This document shows, piece by piece, positions 7,771 to 16,860 of a stretch of DNA of 64,000 bases (position 1 is the stretch's first letter; every line of letters begins with the position of its first letter). Below the pieces are notes generated by a model. The model worked only from the letters and a program-made list of their open reading frames with translations. It ran no database searches and was not told the DNA's origin. Position numbers and translations under genes: made by a program. Source of the stretch: JANQPX01 sp039197065. GTDB lineage: Bacteria; Pseudomonadota; Alphaproteobacteria; Geminicoccales; Geminicoccaceae. The stretch covers positions 1 to 64,000 of the forward strand of contig JBCCUL010000033.1 of assembly GCA_039197065.1 (NCBI GenBank). The letters run 5' to 3'.

Positions 7771-10017
7771 TCAGTCGGCTGCCTCGCGACCAACGTCCTG
7801 CTCTCTAGCAGCTGCATCTTCCTTTTTGTGCATGATCTGAAAGCAATCTACTAAACCGTCAAAATCGAGCCCTTTGCTTATGCCTTCGAATACAGTTTTC
7901 ACCTCATCGTAATCGGCAAGTGCCGAAATCCTCTCAATAAGCTCAAAAGATGGATCTGCCTCAAATATACATTTTACAATTTCTGGATCCTTTACAATTT
8001 CTTCTGAGAGTAATGGCCATCGCATTTGCAATATACACCAAAGAGCGAGCTGCTCAGTATCATAATTGGTACCCGACAGGATCTTCGTATCTCTGTTGAA
8101 TCTGAACAGGTTCAGAAGGCGTTTCATTGAACGTGGATTTGCTTCAACTAATTTTACATATTCGAGCAGAAAATGCTCCAATTCTTCTGAAAATTTATAG
8201 AGTTCCCTGACAGCAGCCTCTCTTATTTCGGCAGAGTTCTGAATATTTTCACTTTCCTTAAGACGACGCAGTACATCTCCTTCTGATGTCGATCCTTCGA
8301 AGATAGCATCGACATTGGCGTGATTTTCTGCTTTGGCTGATTCCGATTGGTTTGCGAGAGTGTTGCTCTTTGTTAGTTGTCGCCAGTAAGACCGCTGTGT
8401 CGCTGGCGAGATGGACGGCATTGCCACAGATAGCTGAAAGATCTTTTCTAAGAAGAGGTGTCCCATTGATCGTCCTGGCTGCGTGTAATCCTCAGCAAAT
8501 TTTTCATATTTCTCTTGATAACTTCGACAAATCCATTGTCGGTCAGCTGCGACGACGTAGATTACTGGTGCGCTTCGATAGAGCGTTTGAACTGTTTGCA
8601 GTGCGTCGACTACATATGCTTGACTGCACCTGTCCAAATCATCGATAAGAAAAATTACAGGCTGATTGACGGAATTGACTAATCTCTCGAAGTGACGAAT
8701 CATCGGTTTCATAGGATCACCTCGCAACTCTGTTAGCAGCTTTGCTGTTCTCGCTGACCCAAGAAAGAATGCATTCAAGATCGGAATCAATATACCAAGA
8801 ATTGTGAATATCGCCGCGAGATTTGATAGAAATCCTTCTGCATTGACAAATAGGTTTGAAACTTCAGTTCTATTTTCTGCTTCAGTCGACATAATCCCAA
8901 AGGATTTAAACGCAGAGTTCTGAATAGCCGCATTGTCAAGGCCGAAATATGCTAACCAACTCAGGAGAGCAAGCAAAAGTAATACCGGCGCCCAACTGCT
9001 TCGCAAGCGCCAAAGAGCCTCCCACCACCAAAGCTTAAGAAGGCTAGTTCCGAAAGTGATTCTACATTGATCACGAGCTTGGATTGACAACTCAGTAAGA
9101 ATCGACCACCAGGGGACACCAAGGCGTTCATGCTGCCACGCATTAATCTCTATCACGACCCAGGGTCGCGCGTTTCCAGCATCCTTGAGATTTGCTTTCA
9201 GAAAGTTGAGAACAGAACTTTTGCCCTCACCCCATCGACCGTGAAGGTTAGCAAGAAAAGCAAGATCATTTTGACCATAACCCTTTGAAGAAGACCCTCC
9301 AGACGATTTATTATGATTCTGATCAATCTCTCGAAATAATCGTGCGAGCGCACCCGAGACACATTTTCGGCCAAGAAGATCAATGTCTGCAGCATTATCC
9401 AATCGATAGACATTGGTTTCCTTTTTTTGAGAGTCCTTGATTTCTTTTTGCGGGAATTTTTCATCCTCTAGATTCTCATCGGTCCCTTTAGAAAAAGGCT
9501 GATTGTCTTCATCTGCAGCAAGAGATTCCTGATATTTTACAGCTAACGACTTGTTGCTTGTATAATCATATATTTGTTGTACTATCTCCTCATATACTTT
9601 TTGTCGTTTCTCATCTGGTAATTCGGTGAGAGAAATTCCACCTCTTGGCAAGATCTGCATCGCGCTCAACCAAGGAAATATCTCCCATACACAGGGCGCA
9701 ACTAAAATCGGCATAATCATCAACCCTTCTCGCTCGCGTCTTTGCAAGAGGGCGGGAACCTCTTCTTTATTCAACCATTCAGAACTTAGATAATTTGCAG
9801 AAATCAGCAGAATTGCAACGGAAGATCGCTCGATAGCTCTATGAATTTCCTTATGCCACTCCCCAGCCAAGTCAATTTTTCTGTCATCCCATACAAGAAT
9901 TCTCCCCATGCTTTCCAGAACTCTCAGATGAGGCTGCAGCTCATCCAAAATGTTCTCGTCATGGTGACTATAACTCAAGAAAATAGCATGTTCTTTTTCA
10001 TCAGCAAACGATTGCAT
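7771..10017 (-). CDS. TIR domain fused to a membrane KAP P-loop NTPase (candidate antiphage protein)
   Basis: 748 residues. Residues 10-110 form a TIR domain: FLSYSHHDENIL, then VWDDRKIDLAGEW, then ISANYLSSEWLNKEEV. The W81-x3-E85 spacing matches the catalytic Glu of NAD-cleaving TIRs. A charged linker (160-205) leads to a KAP NTPase: Walker A in GRWGEGKSS (260-268), two membrane segments at about 343-360 and 398-420 inserted between Walker A and B as KAP families have, and Walker B IFLIDDLDRC (455-464). KAP NTPases with membrane segments include the Tmn antiphage proteins; TIR domains in defence usually deplete NAD or make signal nucleotides. The gene is clearly AT-richer than its neighbours, stands alone, and points against phoD. 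No partner gene is seen. Function is inferred from architecture. Confidence 0.85.
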   Translation of the reverse strand: MQSFADEKEHAIFLSYSHHDENILDELQPHLRVLESMGRILVWDDRKIDLAGEWHKEIHRAIERSSVAILLISANYLSSEWLNKEEVPALLQRREREGLMIMPILVAPCVWEIFPWLSAMQILPRGGISLTELPDEKRQKVYEEIVQQIYDYTSNKSLAVKYQESLAADEDNQPFSKGTDENLEDEKFPQKEIKDSQKKETNVYRLDNAADIDLLGRKCVSGALARLFREIDQNHNKSSGGSSSKGYGQNDLAFLANLHGRWGEGKSSVLNFLKANLKDAGNARPWVVIEINAWQHERLGVPWWSILTELSIQARDQCRITFGTSLLKLWWWEALWRLRSSWAPVLLLLALLSWLAYFGLDNAAIQNSAFKSFGIMSTEAENRTEVSNLFVNAEGFLSNLAAIFTILGILIPILNAFFLGSARTAKLLTELRGDPMKPMIRHFERLVNSVNQPVIFLIDDLDRCSQAYVVDALQTVQTLYRSAPVIYVVAADRQWICRSYQEKYEKFAEDYTQPGRSMGHLFLEKIFQLSVAMPSISPATQRSYWRQLTKSNTLANQSESAKAENHANVDAIFEGSTSEGDVLRRLKESENIQNSAEIREAAVRELYKFSEELEHFLLEYVKLVEANPRSMKRLLNLFRFNRDTKILSGTNYDTEQLALWCILQMRWPLLSEEIVKDPEIVKCIFEADPSFELIERISALADYDEVKTVFEGISKGLDFDGLVDCFQIMHKKEDAAAREQDVGREAAD

Positions 10018-10427
10018 ATTGTAGCCTCACTTGGAAACTCAAGTTACCATAAATATCATCGTCCGGACCTTTAAATGATTTGTTAATTCATGGCAAGATT
10101 TTTTATAAATTCTATCTGAACAGATGGAAAGTCAGTTCTCCGCAATCTTCACTTCCAGCCACCGCCAATGCAAGATAGGGCCCGTAAAGCCATCCGACTT
10201 AACCATTCCACCGAACGTCAAATCACATGCCACCTTGAAAGCGATGCTCCGCTGAAAGTCCTCCGTCATTGAGCGGTTGGCCGGGACCGTTCGCGTTCCG
10301 CGCGTTCACCACCTCCATGCCTTATATGGTTTCTGTCACCTGCTCTTTGTTGGAGATGCAGTGATGGAGCCATGTGGCGATGTGTTGGCTGGAGATACGA
10401 AGGGGCGTCGCGGCTCGCAGCCGATGA
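10018..10427. other. Gap between the TIR-KAP and PhyH genes
   Basis: About 410 nt. The first 120 nt are AT-rich and should hold the promoter of the minus-strand TIR-KAP gene. The rest has GC like the host. Short open frames show no recognisable protein. I see no gene or RNA. Confidence 0.6.
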
Positions 10428-11219
10428 TCAGCTTGATCCCTGGGTGTCGACATGCAGCTGTTGCAGGGTGGTCCAGTGCGCGACCGCTTCGGTTTCGAAG
10501 TCGTCTTCTGCGGGGCGGTCGGATGTGAAGTGCTGATAAGGGTCCTCGCCGCGAACGAGGATCGCGCTGTCCTTGTCATGCTTGGTCTGGCGTACGTGGG
10601 GCGCGATGAACTGCGCGTTCAGACCGATCCTGCGATCCCTGCTGTTATTGGGCATTGAGGCATGAAGCGTCCAGCCGTGGTGGAAGGACGCCTGTCCAGG
10701 CTGCAGAGGACACATGACGGCCTGGTCCTCGGAAACGCCCTCGACGGTCTGTCCCTGAAGGAGGACATTGCTGCCGTCTTCGGTCGCGACGTGGTCGACC
10801 TTGCCCGATTTATGGCTGCCTGGGATCATGCGCATGCAGCCGCTCTCGGCGGTCGCCGGGGACAAGGCGAGCCAGAGCGAGACCTGAGCATCGTCGCTCA
10901 ATCCCCAATAGGTCAGATCCTGGTGCCAGCTCACGAATGACGGGGTGTCCGGCTCCTTGATGATATATTCGACATCATAGAGGAGAATGTTCGGCCCGAT
11001 CAGCGCCTCGACGACATCGAGGACGCGCGGATGCGTCGCCAGGGCCAGGGGCGATTGCATGATGGTGTGCACCTTCGCCTTGTAATGCAGGGGCCCGAAG
11101 CTGGCCTCCGCCTGCTCGAGGAGGGAGCGATGGTGTCGGGCATCCGTCTCACTCAGAATGTCGACGCCGGAAACGAAACCGTTCTCGATGTACTCTTTGG
11201 CAACCTGCTGCAGATCCAT
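10428..11219 (-). CDS. Phytanoyl-CoA dioxygenase (PhyH) family protein
   Basis: 263-residue Fe(II)/2-oxoglutarate oxygenase. The iron triad is visible: WHQDLTYWG gives His and Asp near residue 118, and FHHGWTLHAS supplies the distal His, followed by DRRIGLNAQFI with the Arg expected to bind 2-oxoglutarate. ESGCMRMIPGSHKSG is the typical PhyH core strand. PhyH relatives hydroxylate many small molecules and the substrate cannot be told. It diverges from an enolase-superfamily enzyme across 280 nt, suggesting a shared control region and perhaps a shared catabolic pathway. Confidence 0.85.
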   Translation of the reverse strand: MDLQQVAKEYIENGFVSGVDILSETDARHHRSLLEQAEASFGPLHYKAKVHTIMQSPLALATHPRVLDVVEALIGPNILLYDVEYIIKEPDTPSFVSWHQDLTYWGLSDDAQVSLWLALSPATAESGCMRMIPGSHKSGKVDHVATEDGSNVLLQGQTVEGVSEDQAVMCPLQPGQASFHHGWTLHASMPNNSRDRRIGLNAQFIAPHVRQTKHDKDSAILVRGEDPYQHFTSDRPAEDDFETEAVAHWTTLQQLHVDTQGSS

Positions 11220-11499
11220 TGGTCAGCGCCTCCAGGATAGGGATGTCGTCTTTGAAGAGAGGCCGGTTCTTCCGTCCGGCGCGCAGCCATGATCACACGG
11301 TTCATTGTCAACCAGATGTAAACAGCTTCGCCGGTCCGTGCGCACCGAATTGCGACGTCCGTGTCGCATCCAGACGAGGGAACGATGTTTCGGACGGTTT
11401 GCAGAGCTGCAGTTGGTGGCGGTACGTTTGTGACGTCGGCAGCCACGCCCCCCAGCTCCAGCATCGAGGCTGGCACCTTCCGCCCTCAGGGAACCGTTG

Positions 11500-12669
11500 A
11501 TGAAGATCACCAACGTCACCAGCCACGTCCTGCAATACGACATGCCGGAAGAACTCGGCTACTCGCAGCAATACTACGCCAAGCGCACCGCCCATCTGGT
11601 CGAAGTCGAGACCGATGAGGGGATCACCGGCTGGGGTGAGTGCTTCGGCCCCGGCAATGTCGCGATCGCCAACCGGACGATCGTCGAAACCGTCATCCAG
11701 CCCATGGTCATGGGCGACGATCCGCTGAACCGGGACGCGATCTGGCACAAGGCCTACAACCTGATGCGCGATCACGGACAGAAGGGCATGCCGCTGCAGG
11801 CTCTATCCGGCGTGGACATCGCGCTTTGGGACATCGCCGGCAAGGTCGCCGATATGCCGATCCACCAGTTGATCGGCGGGGCGCACCGAACCTCCGTGCC
11901 GGTTTATGGCTACGGCATGATGCTGAAGCGGGAAGCGACCGCTTCCATGGCGGACCGGTTTCGAGATGAGGCGGCGGCGATCAGGGCGATGGGGTTCAAG
12001 GCCACCAAGATGAAGATCGGCATCGGCCCCAGAGACGACGTCAAGCTCGCCGAAGCCGTGCGCAGAGGCGTTGGCGATGACTTTCCTTTCATGGCCGATG
12101 CCAACCATGCCTATACGACCAGCGATGCCTTCTATGTCGGCCGGGCGCTCGGCGAACTCGGCGCCTACTGGTTCGAAGAGCCGGTGGCGCCCGAGGATCA
12201 CGACGGCTATCGCGAGCTGCGCGCAAACCTCGACGTCAACATTGCCGGCGGAGAGGCCGAGTTCAATCGCTGGGGCTGGCGCGCACTCCTCGAGACACGC
12301 GGCCTCGACATCGCCCAGCCCGAAGTCTGCGCGCTCGGCGGCATCAGCGAATATCTGCGCGTGCTCGCCCTTTGCCACGCGCATTTCACGCCGGTGATCA
12401 ACCACGTCTGGGGCTCGGCGATCGCCGTGGCCACCAATCTCCAGCTCCTCGCCGCCATGCCGCCCATGCCCGGAGGCCTGCATCCCTGGGAGCCGATGCT
12501 GGAGTTCGACACGACCGACAACAAGTTCCGGGACGAGCTTTTGACCGAACCGCTGAACATGCAAAAGCAGGTAGCGCAAAATGACGGCCGCGCCAGCATA
12601 CCCACTGGCCCCGGTCTCGGCGTCGAGCCGGACCGCGCCTTCATCGAACGGTTCGAAATCGATCTCTAG
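11500..12669 (+). CDS. Mandelate racemase/muconate lactonizing enzyme family protein (enolase superfamily)
   Basis: 389 residues, starting at ATG 11500 with AGGGAA 7-12 nt upstream (a TTG at 11497 is less likely). Capping domain, then a TIM barrel with the base pair KMK (in ATKMKIGIG), metal ligands Asp in MADANHAY, Glu in FEEPV and Glu in GGEAEFN, and a general-base His in INHVWGSA. This KxK/D-E-E/His set is that of the mandelate racemase subgroup, which includes sugar-acid dehydratases and galactarolactone cycloisomerases. The substrate is unknown. It is divergent from the PhyH gene. Confidence 0.85.
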   Translation: MKITNVTSHVLQYDMPEELGYSQQYYAKRTAHLVEVETDEGITGWGECFGPGNVAIANRTIVETVIQPMVMGDDPLNRDAIWHKAYNLMRDHGQKGMPLQALSGVDIALWDIAGKVADMPIHQLIGGAHRTSVPVYGYGMMLKREATASMADRFRDEAAAIRAMGFKATKMKIGIGPRDDVKLAEAVRRGVGDDFPFMADANHAYTTSDAFYVGRALGELGAYWFEEPVAPEDHDGYRELRANLDVNIAGGEAEFNRWGWRALLETRGLDIAQPEVCALGGISEYLRVLALCHAHFTPVINHVWGSAIAVATNLQLLAAMPPMPGGLHPWEPMLEFDTTDNKFRDELLTEPLNMQKQVAQNDGRASIPTGPGLGVEPDRAFIERFEIDL

Positions 12670-12926
12670 CACCCGTCAAAATCGGCTGAAACCAGGGACG
12701 ATTATTGAACACTCACGGATTACAGATCGCCCTCTTCCATCGGATAATACAATTGCCGTTGATCCGACCCAGATCTGCCGATCATCATGGATGTGCCAGC
12801 CGAAGACCGGCGATGAGCAAGACGGCTTGATGCATCGTCTGCGTGCCGTCCGGCGACGCTCAGTCATCACATCTGCCCACTGGCATCAGAACGCTTCTTT
12901 AGCCCTCTCATGTCACGATCATGGTC

Positions 12927-13007
12927 TGGTCCATGCGATCCTGGGAATCCGAGCTTCGCCCCAAGTTCTCGGGCGATGTGGACAGACTCCCAGGATCGCA
13001 TGGACCA
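12927..13007. repeat. Perfect 20-bp inverted repeat with a 41-nt spacer
   Basis: The arms at 12927-12946 and 12988-13007 are exact reverse complements. The spacer has no clear internal symmetry and no T-run follows. It could be a termination hairpin, the ends of a tiny nonautonomous element, or a structured RNA. Confidence 0.75.
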
Positions 13008-13145
13008 AAAGAAAGCGTACTGGTTCCAGCTTAACGAAGGGTTAATCCAGTCGGATTATCTACTGATCGGCAAGGCTAGAACGGATCCCGATCGGGTGTG
13101 ATCGGGATGCACGCTCTATCTCGTTGTTTCGCCGCATTTCCTTAT

Positions 13146-13169
13146 CGAACAGGTGGTTCCACCTGTTCG
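13146..13169. promoter_or_regulatory. Perfect 11-bp-arm dyad, operator-like
   Basis: CGAACAGGTGG-TT-CCACCTGTTCG: 24 bp with perfect two-fold symmetry, in a gene-free region and not next to any start codon found here. It looks like a binding site for a dimeric regulator, but no target gene is evident. Confidence 0.4.
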
Positions 13170-13581
13170 GGAAAAACTCCAATCAGTAGGTTGCAGTGAC
13201 GCCTGCAATGGTCTCGGAGGCTGCTGCTTCATCTCTTGGGCTTCTGCATCAAGTCTCCAAAAGCTGCTGATCGTTTTGTTAGGATTTCGAGCTCGTGCAG
13301 AACGTTATCGAGCAATGCAATGGCGTTGTCCGCAGGCTGATAAGAGGAGCAGGGCGCCCGCGATTGGCGTAACGCAAGCTTGACATGACGATGCAGATGC
13401 TAGGGACAAGGCAAGACCGCCCGAAGGGTGATCCTGCAGCTGCGCACACCTTGTCCCCGGTTTTGAGCGATACGCTACATCGCTCGACGCCTTCTTTCTC
13501 ACCTGAAATCGACTTAAAAACCTGCCTCTGACGTCAGTCCCCGTCACCAACACAAAAGTCAGCGCTGCAGGGCGCCCCCTG

Positions 13582-14997
13582 CTAGGAGACCCAGGCGATG
13601 CGGAGGAGATTGGTGGCGCCGGGTGTTCCGAACGGCATGCCTGCGGTAATCACCAGGCTTGAGCCTGGGCGGGCAAGGCCGATATCGAGCGCTGACTTAC
13701 AGGCCTGTTCGACCATCTCGTCAATGTCGCTGGCATCCTCGCAGATCTTTGGGTAAAGGCCCCACAGCAACGCCAGACGTCGTGCCGTAGCTTCCCGGGT
13801 GATGAGTCCGAGAATGGGGCGATCCGGACGTTCTCGTGCTGCGCGCAGGGCGGTGGAGCCGGTGGTGGTGTAGGTGACGATCGCAGCGGCGCGCATGGTG
13901 GTAGCGACACCGCTTGCCGCCAGCATGATGGCATCTGCGGTGGTGCGCTCGGCTTCGGCGTGATAGGCGTCGAGATAGGTTCGATAGAGCTGGCCGCCTT
14001 CGACCTTTTCGATGATCCGGTCCATCATCGAAACCGCCTCGACAGGATACTGCCCGGCTGCGGTTTCAGCGGACAACATCACCGCATCGGCGCCGTCATA
14101 GACGGCGGTCGCCACGTCGGAGGCTTCGGCGCGCGTCGGTGCTGGGGCCGAAATCATGCTCTCCAGCATCTGGGTCGCGACCACCACGGGCTTTCCGGAG
14201 TCGCGGCAGGCACGGATCATGCGCTTTTGCAGGCCGGGCACATCTTCCGGCGGCATTTCGACGCCGAGATCGCCGCGCGCCACCATGACGCCGTCGGCCA
14301 TTTCGATGATCTGATCGAGATGATTGATCGCCGCCGGCTTCTCGATCTTGACCATGATCGCGGCGCGCCCCGCGATGAGGCGGCGCGCCTCGGCGACATC
14401 TTCGGGACGCTGCACGAAGGAGAGCGCCACCCAGTCGGCTCCAAGGTCGAGGCCGAACTGCAGGTCGGCGCGGTCCTTCTCAGTAAGTGCGGAGATCGGG
14501 AGCACGGCGTTCGGAACGTTGACACCCTTGCGATTGGACAAGGGCCCGCCGGCGACCACCCTGGTTTCTGCGAAATCCTTGCCGACGTTCTCGACCTCGA
14601 GACGGATCTTGCCATCATCGAGCAGAAGCTCGGTGCCCTTGTCGATGGCCCGGAAGATCTCGACATGCGGCAGCGTCACCCGCTCTGTCGTGCCGGGCTT
14701 GTCTTCGAGGTCCAGCCTGAAGCTCGCGCCGGCGACCAGCTCGATCTTGTCATTCTCGAAGGTGCCGACCCTGAGCTTCGGCCCCTGCATATCCACGACA
14801 ACGCTGATCGGGCGTCCGGCATCCGCCTCGATACGACGGACGATCTCGTAGCGCGCCTGATGATCCTCGTGAGTTCCGTGGGAGAAGTTGAAGCGGAAAG
14901 CATCGGCGCCCGCGTCGAACAGGGCCTTGATCTCGTCCGGAGACGAACTGGACGGACCGAGCGTCGCCAGGATTTTTGCGGAACGCTGGTGGCGCAT
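13582..14997 (-). CDS. pyk: Pyruvate kinase
   Basis: 471 residues, the usual length of bacterial type II pyruvate kinase. It converts phosphoenolpyruvate and ADP to pyruvate and ATP in the cytoplasm. Motifs: KILATLGPSSSS at the N-terminus, FRFNFSHGTHEDH, the active-site stretch IMVKIEKPAAI with the catalytic Lys, MVARGDLGVEMP, VVATQMLESM and AVMLSAETAAGQYP. A short stem GCAGGG/CCCTGC at 13567-13582 overlaps the stop and may end transcription. About 230 nt separate it from the upstream amidase-cluster gene, so it is probably transcribed on its own. Confidence 0.95.
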   Translation of the reverse strand: MRHQRSAKILATLGPSSSSPDEIKALFDAGADAFRFNFSHGTHEDHQARYEIVRRIEADAGRPISVVVDMQGPKLRVGTFENDKIELVAGASFRLDLEDKPGTTERVTLPHVEIFRAIDKGTELLLDDGKIRLEVENVGKDFAETRVVAGGPLSNRKGVNVPNAVLPISALTEKDRADLQFGLDLGADWVALSFVQRPEDVAEARRLIAGRAAIMVKIEKPAAINHLDQIIEMADGVMVARGDLGVEMPPEDVPGLQKRMIRACRDSGKPVVVATQMLESMISAPAPTRAEASDVATAVYDGADAVMLSAETAAGQYPVEAVSMMDRIIEKVEGGQLYRTYLDAYHAEAERTTADAIMLAASGVATTMRAAAIVTYTTTGSTALRAARERPDRPILGLITREATARRLALLWGLYPKICEDASDIDEMVEQACKSALDIGLARPGSSLVITAGMPFGTPGATNLLRIAWVS

Positions 14998-15227
14998 GAA
15001 GTTACCTCGCTAGTGCATCGATCCAAACAAGGTGCCTGGAAAACTTGATGCAAAACCAAAATGATCGGGCAGCAGCATCTGGAACTCTTGAAAACGTCGC
15101 TGCACCGGGATCAGCTTGCCCCGAAACGAGGCCAATCCTTTAGCGATCTAAAGGAGTTGCCGCCACCTAGCAACCAACAGTTATTCAGAGAGACGTGACC
15201 GATGAGCGCGGGTCAAAAGAAGGCAGG

Positions 15228-15413
15228 CTAGGTTTGAGACTCCTGATCGCTCTTCGGCTTGTCCCGGGTCAGGAGGAAAAAGTCGAAAAACGCCATCAGC
15301 ACCACGCCCACACAAATGATCGTCAGATCAGGCTCGGTCACATAATAGACGAGAATGCCCACAAAACCCGCAAAGCAAAGGATCGAGATCAGGGCCAGGA
15401 ATTTGTCAAGCAT
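15228..15413 (-). CDS. Small two-helix membrane protein, unknown function
   Basis: 61 residues: MLDKFLALISILCFAGFVGILVYYV gives one membrane helix and LTIICVGVVLMAFFDFFLL a second, followed by a charged tail. It starts 15 nt after the amidase stop and is read in the same direction, so it is the probable last gene of the TRAP-amidase operon. I do not recognise a named family. Confidence 0.6.
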   Translation of the reverse strand: MLDKFLALISILCFAGFVGILVYYVTEPDLTIICVGVVLMAFFDFFLLTRDKPKSDQESQT

Positions 15414-15427
15414 TGCCGATCACTCCT

Positions 15428-16777
15428 TCAACTGTTGACCACAGCAGCGTTCACAGTTTCGGTCAACCAGGCTGCCGTACGCATTAAGTTTGCATCGCCG
15501 CCGCGTGGGCCAACCAGCTGCGCGCCGATCGGCAAACCATTGTCATCGTTCAGCAGCGGCAGGCTTATCGCCGGCGTGCCACAAAGCGTCCAAAGCGTGC
15601 AGAATGCGGGATTGCCGGTGCTGTCCAGTCCGACGGGAGCAACGCCCGGCGCCGACGGCGTCAGGATCGCATCATAGCGCTCGAAGATCTGATCGAGGCC
15701 AGCATTCAGCACGTCGATCCAGTCGACGGCGGCCAGATAGTCATGGGCGCGCACCTCGCGGCCTTCATCGATCGCATCCTGCATGTGTTGGCTGAGCTTA
15801 TCGCGGCCGTTGCGCTCATAGCGCCCGAGATTATGCGCAAATCCCGCCGTCATCAGTCGCCGCTGAAGGGCGTGGCCCTCGGCAAAGACCTCGGGGAGAT
15901 CGACCGAATCGACGTTTCCGCCAAGAAACTCGGTGAGTTCGGCGAAGGCGTCTTTTGTCGTGGTCTCCGCCTGATCCCAGACGGGCGTCTTGACGAAGGC
16001 CAAAAGCGGCGCCATCGGCGGCTTAGACTGTGCAGCTTCGAGCAGGCCCTGATGGGCGATCGGCGCCGTCGCGCTATCGCCTTCGTCGTGGCCGATCAGA
16101 ATGTCGGCGAGGAAAGCGGCGTCGGCGACCGATCGGCCGAAGCTGCCGATGGTGTCGAGGTGGAAGGATTGCGCGAGCACGCCGGTCCTGGGGATCAGAC
16201 CCCATGTGGGCTTATAACCGACGACGCCGCAGAACGACGCGGGGCGTATCACCGAGCCGTTGGTCTGGGTGCCGATGGCGAGGGGCGTCATGCCTGCGGC
16301 GACGGCTGCTGCGGAACCAGAGGATGATCCGCCTGGGGTCCGCGTCGGATCATGCGGATTCTTCGTCTTGTTCGGCGCGTAATAGGCAAGCTCGGTGGTT
16401 ACCGTCTTGCCGAGTAGGACAGCGCCTGCGCCGCGTAGTTTTGCCGCTATGGCGGCATCCTTTGAAGGCCGGCGCCCCGCATCCAGGACTGTGCCGTTCT
16501 CGGTCGGCATGCCGGCTGTGTCGATGATGTCCTTGACGGCGACCGGCATGCCGTGCAGCGGCCCGATCGGCCGGCCCGTGCGACGGGCGGCGTCCGCCTG
16601 TTTCGCCTGATTACGAGCGTAGTCGGAATCGAGGAACGCCCAGGCTTCGATCTTGTCATCGACTTTGGCGATCTGCGCGAGATAAGCCTCAACGATCTCT
16701 TCGGACGTATGCTGACCATCGCGGATCGACGCAGCGAGATCGACGGCGCTCAGCCCGGTCAAATCGATCCTGGTCAT
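15428..16777 (-). CDS. Amidase (amidase-signature family)
   Basis: 449 residues from ATG 16777 (MTRIDLTGL); an upstream in-frame start at 16822 would add 15 residues unlike the family. The Ser-cisSer-Lys triad is present: Lys in VAVKDIIDTAG, the two Ser in GGSSSGSAAAVAAG, then the family block TNGSVIRPASFCGVVG. Amidases of this group cut linear amides, ureido compounds or allophanate; the substrate is not evident. It lies 83 nt after dctM in the TRAP operon, so it probably acts on what that transporter brings in. Confidence 0.85.
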   Translation of the reverse strand: MTRIDLTGLSAVDLAASIRDGQHTSEEIVEAYLAQIAKVDDKIEAWAFLDSDYARNQAKQADAARRTGRPIGPLHGMPVAVKDIIDTAGMPTENGTVLDAGRRPSKDAAIAAKLRGAGAVLLGKTVTTELAYYAPNKTKNPHDPTRTPGGSSSGSAAAVAAGMTPLAIGTQTNGSVIRPASFCGVVGYKPTWGLIPRTGVLAQSFHLDTIGSFGRSVADAAFLADILIGHDEGDSATAPIAHQGLLEAAQSKPPMAPLLAFVKTPVWDQAETTTKDAFAELTEFLGGNVDSVDLPEVFAEGHALQRRLMTAGFAHNLGRYERNGRDKLSQHMQDAIDEGREVRAHDYLAAVDWIDVLNAGLDQIFERYDAILTPSAPGVAPVGLDSTGNPAFCTLWTLCGTPAISLPLLNDDNGLPIGAQLVGPRGGDANLMRTAAWLTETVNAAVVNS

Positions 16778-16860
16778 AGCATAACCTGCACCGTCATAGC
16801 GCCACCTGAGCTGGCAACGCATGATCCGAGGTCATCGAATGACCTGGGGGCATCGTAGGC

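Larger units (their letters stand above)
12670..13581. other. 0.9-kb gap without a gene, carrying two strong dyads
   Basis: No open frame here resembles a protein family on either strand. It lies between the 3' ends of convergent genes (enolase-superfamily gene on plus, pyk on minus). Its visible structure is the 20-bp inverted repeat at 12927-13007 and the dyad at 13146-13169, listed separately. Confidence 0.6.

Noticed and set aside
12581..13045. 154-residue plus-strand frame after the enolase-superfamily gene
   Set aside because: It begins inside that gene in another frame and then runs across the inverted repeat; no family pattern.
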